The notes beneath the pieces are model-generated. The model saw only the letters and a program-made list of their open reading frames with translations. It was not told the DNA's origin and searched no databases. The position numbers and the translations under genes are program-made. 64,000 nt of DNA from Palaemon carinicauda (taxonomy: Eukaryota; Arthropoda; Malacostraca; Decapoda; Palaemonidae): the NCBI RefSeq assembly GCF_036898095.1, contig NC_090739.1:68406351-68470350 (forward strand), read 5' to 3'. Positions 54,890 through 64,000 of this stretch are shown here, in pieces (the first letter of the stretch is position 1; the number at the start of each line of letters is the position of its first letter).

Positions 54890-57800
54890 GTAACGATCGG
54901 TATGTGAAACTGGCCCTCGGCGGAAATATCACGGCTTGGAAACGTGTAAGTGCATTTGAAAAGAGGCGTGGGAAGATGCTGCTTAGCTGTTTTTGTTAGG
55001 GACTCAAGCTAGATGAATCATATTCCTTTAGGCCAGAATAGCTGTCTTCTCAAAATACCGCAAAACGGTGCTTCATGGTGAGATGTCATCCCCTAATACT
55101 CTTATTTTTGTTGTCAGAAGATGCTGAGTTTGTGAATGTAATGAAATATTTTTGACATTACCGGTAACATATGACGTGGATGGCAGTTTTGAGTCTCGCC
55201 TTAGCCCGGGCTTCGCGAGTTTGATGAGGAATAAGCTTATGAGGCTACACATATCCTCGTTAATGCTGTGTATTCTGAACATATTTTAGCAGCTTACTAT
55301 TTTCTGCAGACATAGTATTGATCAATTCTTTATTTTGAAATTAATTGAAGAATTGCCACGGTTCATGCTATTTTAGACAAAGGTATTGCAAGGACAAAAC
55401 TAGTTTCTAGTTTCGTATGCCTAGTAGGCTAGTTATGCCTACCGATAGGGCTTATTCATCGTGTTTTCCATTGACGGAAGATATGAACTGAGCTCTCCCT
55501 ACTTTGGTTTGTACTCTTGTCATCCTGAACTTACATTAGGCCTAGGTCTTAATCTATCCAATTCACACGCTTTCTTTAGCATTCTTGGCCTACAGATCTT
55601 TGTCCTGCCATCTGTATTGCTTTTCTGAACAACTATTCCTCCTTCCTTCTCTTCATATGCCTGAACAATCTCAATCTTTGAGTTGTCTGCTATTAATCCA
55701 GCTCATGGACACCACAAATCTCCACCAATTTGTTATTTGTAATATATCTTTTGCACCTTGCAGTAACCAGGAATATTAACATTCTTAGGTTACTCATTTT
55801 CTATATCAATACCATTTTTTGCAGCATTGAGTAGTACTGGCATATCGTGTAGCCTTCATTAGTCTTCTTTCTTTGCTTACAGAACATTTTTATTAATTAT
55901 CAGTTCGACAGTCTCTGATTCTAAATAATCTCGGGATAGTGCCGCATTGTCAAGAAAAAAATCCATGTGGAAATTCATCTTTTGAAGGCGTAGGGTAGAC
56001 TAACTAGGGTGTGGTATATGTTATTACTAGGCCCACCATAGCTATCAAGCTCAACTCTTTTAATGATACCTAGTGGTTTATTGTGTTTCGGACATGAGGG
56101 AGTTTTATTAGAAGTTTATTCTAACATAAGCATCATTTAAAGAAATTTATAGGTGGTTGTATTGTTGTTAGGAAATTTTTAAAACCATTAACTATATACT
56201 AAATTAGCCAAGGTAAGTGCTATACTTATGGAATGTTTGAAGCAGAAGTACATTAGTGAAAAGCAGAAGAAAGCTGAAAATGTAGAAGCAAAACTGGCTA
56301 CAAGATATATACATCCAAAAAAGGTATCCCTATTCTAGCCTTTCTGTCTGATATCTACAAAGACTATGCTATATACAGTTTTATTTTTAGATTATTATGC
56401 TGTAGAAAAAAAAGAGTTATTTTGGTTTGTGATAATATCTATTTCATATATTTTTGTTTATACATGGGTAAACTAAATAGGATTGCCAATCTCTTGATAT
56501 AGCTTGTTAGGGTAAATACAAATTTTGAGTAACAAATTGTTCTTTCTTTTCTTTATTCTTTTTTATTTTTATTTTTAAAGATACAGAAAAGATCAAGTAA
56601 CCCATTTTTTTTATATAATCTTGCATGGTCAACGTAAGGATGTTCACCATGAGAAGTCTAGTGATGATTTCCTTGATGGGAGTTTTTATATGTTTTATTG
56701 ATATGAAACACATAGAAAAGTCAAAAGCTGTGTGTATTCTCTTTAAGAGTAAGCTAATAACTTGACCGTATTTATTGGATAATCATTATAACTTTTGCCT
56801 CTTGATTTGCTAGGTTTCTCCTGTTGTTTACTCTGTAACATACTAACCATGTAAGAAGATCAATACTCTAGTTAGTTCATGTTAAATTTAAAGTTTTCAT
56901 TATGGCTTCAGTTTGTTTGATTTGACTTTTTAAGGTTATAAATGTAGAGGATATAAATAACAATTAGCCTAATTTTCACTGTATACAAATTGTGGAATAC
57001 AAGCTTTAATAGACTGTATTTTCTATAACAGATATAATTCATACTTTTGTAAAAGTTTAAAACAATTGAGTTTTATACTGTATGAGTGGTTTTTGCTTTT
57101 GATTATTTTATGTGAATCTTGGCTCTAAGGTAATATTGTGGTTACGTTTAATTTTTTATCTGATGATGCATTGATGTCAGTTAGATAGTAGTGGCAGGAA
57201 GTTTGAATGAAATTTCATTAGTATTTAGAAAGTGAGGACTGAATTATTTGAAGCGTATAGTATTGCTGATAATCAATGTTCATAAAGTATATCTACAGGT
57301 TAGCTTGCGGGGGGGGGGGGGGGGGTTACTGGGTTTAGTGCACTGCAGGCAATTTTAGAGAACCTTTGCAGTATTCTTTCTGTCCTTAGCTTCATTTACT
57401 TTTTGGATTTCTGCTTTATTTCAATTCTTGCACCCTTTCTTTTTTATCTCAGTTCTCGTTTCATTTCCTCTACTGAATGTCATAAATCCTTGATTAACTA
57501 GTTTTCAGATTGAAACATTATTGACTTGATTAGTTGCTGGATGCTGTCGTTTTGGCTTTTTTCTATTATAGCTCATTTTGGTGTTTCCTTGAATTTTTCC
57601 ATTGAAGTAAAGTGAGTCATTCTAATTGCTTTGTTTTTTAGTGGGTTCTCTTAAGATTGGGGTAAATTGACCTTGTTGAAGGATTATGCTGTTTTTTTTT
57701 ACACGATTTTACTTCCCAAATACTGTGCTGTAGTCATTTATATGTAAACTGTATCATATATGTTTTATTACTGTGCTTATTTCAAAGTGGATTTATAGAT

Positions 57801-59451
57801 ATAAATGGCTAACCAAGTTATGGAAGATTGAAGTCCCTCTTCTAAGAAAAGAGTACCCATTTTTCATAGACAAATTTCTTGACAAATGTCAGTCAGTTTC
57901 TGTGAAGTGTTAGGGACAAACCTCCTGATTATAAGAGGGCCATACCAGTGATGCAGTTATTTGCTTCTAATCACTGAAATTTTCGGACCTCATTTCATGT
58001 TTTGGCCACTGAGATGTTCATCTATTTAGTAGTTTTATAGCTGAATAAACACATCGTAAATATGAAGGTCTTTTAGTGTTAGGAAAATCAGAAAGTATAT
58101 GAATTTGAAACCTACCAGGTATCTAATTCTGTTTTGTCATCCCCGTTAGATTTACCAGCCGTTGTAAATAATTGATATAGCTGGAAAAATATTCAATAGC
58201 CATTTATTCTAGGACCACGAAATGCACCCTTTTATGAAATGTATTTGCTATAATTTTTCCATTATCATTTCATTTCTTTTCTTATTTATTCGTCACGAGA
58301 ATGAAATTGCTATAGAGATGTTTTCAGTAGAAAGGTTTCTCCTTCAGTTCACTTTCTCTTTGCTCTTCTAAACTTGATTGCCTTTAACCTTTAACGGATT
58401 TAGAACATTGACTTTTACGATAAGTAACCATTTAAGTAACTTATTTTTTTAATTGAGAAATTTCATATAAAAACAAATGAACTGTGACGTAGGTATACTA
58501 CAAATGTTTTAATGTCTAGTAATGAACGTGTTAATGAAAGGATTTTGAATGTTCCATCCGTGCCATTGATTTGTTTGCTGTGTATTATTAGGCGATTTTT
58601 TCCTGCCCGTGCGATCATGGACGCAATGTTTACGTATATCTTGCGACTGGAGGCTGGGCACGAATAAAGGGATTAAAAATGGTACCAGTGACAATACACG
58701 CCTTATCGATTTTAGGTTTGACATCTAGGATATCGTCTGTGTACATACATGCACATGAAGGATAACTTGCAATTTTTGAGCAGCTCGACTCTCATCTAAT
58801 GGTACCTATTGTTATCATGTAGATGGGCTCGGTGGTGACTCACACACACACGTAGGCTAATCTTAATCTTATCTATGAACAATCTCCACTTCAGTATTGT
58901 AATGTAGATATATACAATATAACCTTTTCTTGTATTGCATCACAAGGGCTTTAATGATAGCGAAAATTTTGTATTTACTTTAATGTTTTGATTGTGGTTT
59001 AACCATCTACAGTCTACTGTATTGTCGTGGGTGTTATGCCATTTTCTTGGAAGCGGTATCTTATTTTATTTTACTTTAAGGGTTGTATTCATGGTCCTAG
59101 AACACAGGGGAAAAAAAAACAATGTGCCCTGTCGGGCCTGCAAGATTTTTTTACCGTATACATTCTTAAGTATTTAGAGTATCATGTTGCGTACCGTAAT
59201 GTTCATTTTATGAACATCTATCACGTTTCCTTTTTATAAGACTAGAATAGTTAGGATTTTATTTCTATAGCTATATAGTTGGCTTTCATGTTTATCAGTC
59301 ATTGTTTCTTGAACGTTACACTCTCCGAATGACCTGTAGATTAAACGTTTGAGTTTTTTTCATTTTCATTTAGAGCGATTGTTATTGCAAATATTTCATT
59401 GACGTCTTCTCTATTTGCTTAGTAAATTAACAAAGTACAGATTCTTGAACT
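54890..59451 (+). other. Unassigned T-rich DNA, intron-like
   Basis: No coding frame, RNA gene or transposon recognised over 4.5 kb. Contains a run of 17 G at 57309-57325, a likely sequencing-difficult site. If the candidate exon upstream is real, this would be its first intron. Confidence 0.45.
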
Positions 59452-59951
59452 NNNNNNNNNNNNNNNNNNNNNNNNNNNNNNNNNNNNNNNNNNNNNNNNN
59501 NNNNNNNNNNNNNNNNNNNNNNNNNNNNNNNNNNNNNNNNNNNNNNNNNNNNNNNNNNNNNNNNNNNNNNNNNNNNNNNNNNNNNNNNNNNNNNNNNNNN
59601 NNNNNNNNNNNNNNNNNNNNNNNNNNNNNNNNNNNNNNNNNNNNNNNNNNNNNNNNNNNNNNNNNNNNNNNNNNNNNNNNNNNNNNNNNNNNNNNNNNNN
59701 NNNNNNNNNNNNNNNNNNNNNNNNNNNNNNNNNNNNNNNNNNNNNNNNNNNNNNNNNNNNNNNNNNNNNNNNNNNNNNNNNNNNNNNNNNNNNNNNNNNN
59801 NNNNNNNNNNNNNNNNNNNNNNNNNNNNNNNNNNNNNNNNNNNNNNNNNNNNNNNNNNNNNNNNNNNNNNNNNNNNNNNNNNNNNNNNNNNNNNNNNNNN
59901 NNNNNNNNNNNNNNNNNNNNNNNNNNNNNNNNNNNNNNNNNNNNNNNNNNN
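59452..59951. other. Assembly gap (500 N)
   Basis: Exactly 500 undetermined bases, a conventional placeholder length, so the true distance is unknown. Frames crossing it are meaningless. Confidence 0.99.
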
Positions 59952-59989
59952 TCAGAATTAGGAAAAATTTCAAACAACCACACAAAGAG

Positions 59990-60640
59990 ATCATTAAACG
60001 ACGGTTGCAGAGATTAATATCAAGACTGGGTATAAGGAATTTAATAAACTGCAAGATTCTGTCCGATATTCTCTGCCAAGATCAGCTGCTGCAGACTACC
60101 CGGTAGAATATTCTTAAAAATATTGCGGATAAAGGATCTTTTAAATTTTCCCAAGATTGACAGGTCTCCAAAAGCTTTTTTTTTAATCAATATATCGACT
60201 TTCTGTCCTTTTCAAAAAGAAACAGAAAATATAGGGTTCTCAAAAGCAATCTTTCAACCTGGAATGAAATCTAGTATTCAAAATGATCTGTATGTAACTA
60301 AAACCAAATTGCAAATGAAAACAAAAAAGGGAGATTGATTGAGTTATCTTTTTTATTTCTTTTTTTTTTTTGGCATCCTGATACCAACAAAGGGGGGAAA
60401 GGATCCATTTTCGTTATATTCTTAAAAATCATGATTTCTATCTTACCTGATCTATGTTTATATATCCAGCCATGACAGGTCTACATTCGAGAGTAGAATT
60501 ATACTGTATATGTTAGCAACAAGTTTGTTTTCAGGGCTAAATCAGGTATCGAGCATTTATAATTCAATAAGTATCGAACCACGAATGGTAGATATATTTT
60601 CCTGAATTGTTCTGTATACAGTTAAGTTTAATGATTCTAA
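59990..60640 (-). mobile_element. Ancient LINE relic beside the gap
   Basis: Weak match to the LINE at 50148-52020: aaggaatttaataaactgcaag and agatcagctgctgcaga (60035-60095) against 50705-50765, and gcaacaagtttgttttcagggct (60513-60538) against 51185-51215, in the same order. Strongly diverged. Confidence 0.35.
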
Positions 60641-61268
60641 GATACTGATTTTGCCGTTATTAAAAGCAAAATTGTTATATGTTCAAACCAAAAGAAAAAG
60701 AGAATATATAAAATGTCAAAATATCTACACTTTAAAATGAAGCATAATTTCTGAATACAAAAATAATAAATATTACTTAATACAGAGTAAAACTACGATT
60801 AACTATTTTTCAACAATGCATATAATTTACTGCCATTCGTTTTTACTATTATTACAGTCAAATTTAATGGAAAAAATATATTACAGTTAAATTCAATGAA
60901 ACAGCAATCTATTAAACAGCTAAATTCAATCAAATGACAATATACATTTACAAAATATAGCCCATATTTTTCTTTATTGGGTCTAAATAACTGGTAAAGA
61001 CAAAAGTAGGCAAGGTCAAAGAAGGCATAAGTATATAAATAAAAATTTGAAAAAATAAAATTATCATTACAAATTTAATATCTTAGCAACTAATATAAAA
61101 TCCATTTTTAAAACAGTTTACGAGAATTGAGGAAATGGTATGGATTAAACTCTATGTTCCTCACTTAGTCGTTTCGATCGATTTGTTTGTAGACGCTACT
61201 GTGTAGGGTAGAAATTTCTTAGCAAGACTCCTAGTTTGCCAATTGAATTTTATTACATATCCATTTTG

Positions 61269-61270
<2 letters not shown>

Positions 61271-61316
<46 letters not shown>
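61271..61316 (+). repeat. (GA)n microsatellite
   Basis: Pure AG/GA dinucleotide run. Confidence 0.95.
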
Positions 61317-61321
<5 letters not shown>

Positions 61322-61733
61322 TTGAACAAATTAGTAAGCATTAGAAAAAACGAAAGTTAAGAAAAATTTATCCACTTTATTTTCTCTCAAAATCACAGGG
61401 AGTAACTAATATTGATGTCTAGGGATACGTATTAGGGGGCAAGACAACTATGTATAAGCAAATCTGTTAAAAAAATTGTTTAAGTTATTAAAGGCTAAGG
61501 TAGTTGAACTGTGAACCATGCACATCATACTTACGTGCATGCGCAAGTTAAATGAAAGATGATAGTTAACATAAATTCGTTAAATAATCAAGGAAAATTA
61601 CTGGCATTTTCATGGGAAATTATTCCATCCTCGGAGACCAGTATTCAATCGAATTCACAGGCAAAACCTAGGAGGGGAGACGTAAATTTTCATAGGTGAT
61701 TCAGTATGAGAGAGGGTGAGATTCGGAGATCAA

Positions 61734-61738
<5 letters not shown>

Positions 61739-61787
<49 letters not shown>
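61739..61787 (+). repeat. (GA)n microsatellite
   Basis: Pure GA run; the minus frame through it (61701-61886) is a repeat artefact. Confidence 0.95.
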
Positions 61788-61790
<3 letters not shown>

Positions 61791-62418
61791 ATACAAATAC
61801 ACCTGACCGTTCTCTATCACGTTCAGACCGTCTCCGTTTTCTCTCACAAATAAATGGGTAACTACTCTAGCCGTACATGGCACCACTATTTAGATATAAG
61901 ATCGCAAAGCGTACTGAAGGTAAATTATTTTCATACTTAAAATATAACCAAAAACAATAACGTGTTTTTTAAAGATTGATAACGAAAAAATATCTTATTT
62001 ACAGCAAGCTACTTCAAGAAAAAAAAAATCCCTTGATAAAGTCAGTACGCTAAAATCTTACCATTGCCATTCTTACATATTGATTTTTTCTGCCTTTCGT
62101 ATAAACACAATTTTCACCGAAAAAATAAAAATTTAAACACCGAAGTCTGCCTTGGACATTCTGAATAAGACTACTAACATATAAAAGTAAATAAAAGCAC
62201 TAGGGTCTATTTTCTGAATGCGAACATCCCAAGTATGACATGGGGCCGAATCCTCTCCCAAGCAGACAGCGGCTAATCAATAAGGGAACAAGGCTAAGGG
62301 TCCGAATCGGTAACAATGAATAATGGGTTGTCTGGACAAAAGGAGTCTCACTCCATGAGTTTTCGATAACCCTTTAAAAGAACCTTTATCATTTACTTGC
62401 TCCAGTGAAATTAATTCA

Positions 62419-62485
62419 TACACACACACACACACACACACATACATACATATATATATATATATATATTTATATATTTATATAT
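62419..62485 (+). repeat. (CA)n / (TA)n compound microsatellite
   Basis: CA repeats to 62441, then TACA and TA repeats. Confidence 0.9.
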
Positions 62486-63044
62486 GCTAGCCACTACGCT
62501 AGTATATATACAAAGCCTAAGAACAAATTACTATGATATAGGCAAAACTGCTCAAAGCAAGAGAGGTTACATCTTGCAAACATCTTGCGAAAGGAAAATA
62601 TACCTTATGACCACTTGTTATCGTTCTTATAATAAGCAAGAATTAAAAAAAAAAAAAAAACACGTACAGGCTCTTGCTCCTTTGACCAACTCTTAAACAC
62701 ACCCACAATTCAACATGCATTTGAACAGAATGAAGAGAAAAAATAAGTAGCTCGCCGACATGAGCATCCAAGTGACCCTATCTGGGTACTGAAATCTAAC
62801 AGAAAAAGAAAGATCAATACCAAGGCGGCCGGCTCAAGCACCAGAATTTGCGAGGAAAACAAATCAATACTAAGCAGATTCAAGCATCCAATTCTACCGG
62901 TGAACACGATCAATACCAATACGATTTAAGATCAAAAGGTAGTAGGATGCTACTGTTCTAACAAGAAAATGGAAATGTTAATTATTACGCTTATGTATAT
63001 CATTATGTGTTCTTGAAGGGAAATAATAAACAAGTACACAACAA

Positions 63045-63290
63045 CAAATGCAGCCGTTCCCAGTCTACTGCAGGACAAAGGCCTCAGACATCTCCTTATT
63101 CAATGTTGGATTTAGCCAGTTCTCACCACCACGTTAGCTAAATGCAAATTGGTGATGGTGGGAGACCTTTGCCTGGTCGCTCAGAGCAAACCAACCTAGT
63201 ATAGGTGGCCCTAACTAGTAACGCTTAACTAATCATGCCAACACAAAGCCTATCACCACGCTAAGGTATCCCCACACATATACTTGTAAA
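63045..63290 (+). repeat. Dispersed repeat, SINE-like or LINE-derived
   Basis: The sequence tgcagccgttcccagtctac, ctgcaggacaaaggcctc, then ttggtgatggtgggagacct and gcaaaccaacctagtata resembles a short dispersed repeat I associate with crustacean genomes. No RNA polymerase III boxes were found with certainty, and only one copy is in the window, so the class is uncertain. Confidence 0.4.
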
Positions 63291-63721
63291 TATCTAAGTA
63301 ACGAACATCTATATTGAAATCTCAAGTGTAGGATTTGATTTCCCTTTCTATTTCAAACATATTTATCTTATATCCATCTTCAAACTCCTACATTAGAATG
63401 CTTAAGCCTTCCTTCAGCAACATACCAAAATAGGTATTGTGGGAAGAAAACATTTGTGAAAGCTTGTCTGACCTCAAATGCACAAAATTTTAGAAATATG
63501 ACAAACTTTAAATCATTCCAAGATGGTCTCCAAAATCAATGATCTCACTGACGGTAAACACGTCAAGGCAAAGGATTAATGAGGAAAGCATTCGGTAGAC
63601 GGACGAATGAGACGAATGAGGAGAAAGACTGAAGATGACACATTAGGACACACTAAAAGAAAAACTACTGAAGACCATAATACAAGACAAATGAGAAGAC
63701 AACTGCATAGCTGCAGACACA

Positions 63722-63763
<42 letters not shown>

Positions 63764-64000
63764 TGGAGATAAAAGAGCCGATAATTTTGTGGAAACAACG
63801 ATGCTTACAGGATGTGCTTCCTGCTGGGGAAATCCATCAATTTCCATTCAATATGCAAAATCTCAAGTTCAGAGGTCAAGTCGGGTCAACGTGAATCAAA
63901 GTATAAAGGCCAAAGAGGTCAACACGAACGATAAAAGGCCCTTGCCCACGTTCACATTCAAGGAGAAAGTTAACCCCAAATTATTCATATTAAGTTCGTT
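63291..64000 (+). other. Unassigned DNA with a (CT)n microsatellite
   Basis: No gene recognised. CT run at 63724-63761. Confidence 0.45.

Larger units (their letters stand above)
60641..63040 (+). other. Unassigned AT-rich DNA with microsatellites
   Basis: No gene recognised. Holds GA runs, a CA/TA run and a poly-A stretch (62646-62660). Confidence 0.45.

Noticed and set aside
59411..60054. Frames of about 200 codons spanning the gap
   Set aside because: They consist of undetermined bases.

Overview
The window looks like intergenic or intronic, repeat-saturated DNA from an arthropod, most probably a decapod crustacean. Grounds: DIRS-type tyrosine-recombinase retrotransposons of the kind common in decapods, a pogo/Tigger transposon with a eukaryotic CENPB-like transposase, non-LTR elements whose reverse transcriptase resembles abundant decapod LINE copies, very dense GA/CT, AAT and AT microsatellites, and no operons or bacterial signals. 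No intact host gene was recognised. Species cannot be named from the sequence.

Region 1-42111 is an almost unbroken pile of DIRS-like retrotransposons, all with their genes on the minus strand (gag at high coordinates, then RT-RNase H, then tyrosine recombinase). Two groups occur. Group 1 covers copies A, A2, B/D, C and G. Its recombinase frame overlaps the RT-RNase H frame out of phase. Group 2 covers copies E, F/I and H. In it RT, RNase H and recombinase lie in one continuous reading frame. Three copies are structurally complete and nested: C (4145-13188) sits in the gag region of B/D; H (25858-40225) sits in the gag region of F/I; and G (25880-32525) sits in the left terminal repeat of H. 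C, G and H each show inverted terminal repeats plus an internal region complementary to both ends fused together, the diagnostic DIRS layout. All coding regions are damaged except the recombinase of C (7343-8515).

Two Tigger copies have cut into DIRS elements with TA duplications. A deletion derivative (4382-6855) lies in the left terminal repeat of C. A near-complete copy (16593-20537) interrupts the RT of E and carries an open 626-residue transposase with a DDD triad and a C-terminal PCNA-binding-type motif.

Region 42112-64000 is AT-rich and gene-poor. It holds three fragments of one LINE family, each with an (AAT)n tail (44336-44750 minus, 45035-46199 plus, 50148-52020 minus), an RTE-like LINE relic (47325-49640), two further non-LTR fragments, many microsatellites, a 500-base assembly gap (59452-59951) and a dispersed repeat near 63045. 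A weak candidate for a host first exon with a TATA-like box lies near 54715-54886; if real, the rest of the window would be its intron.
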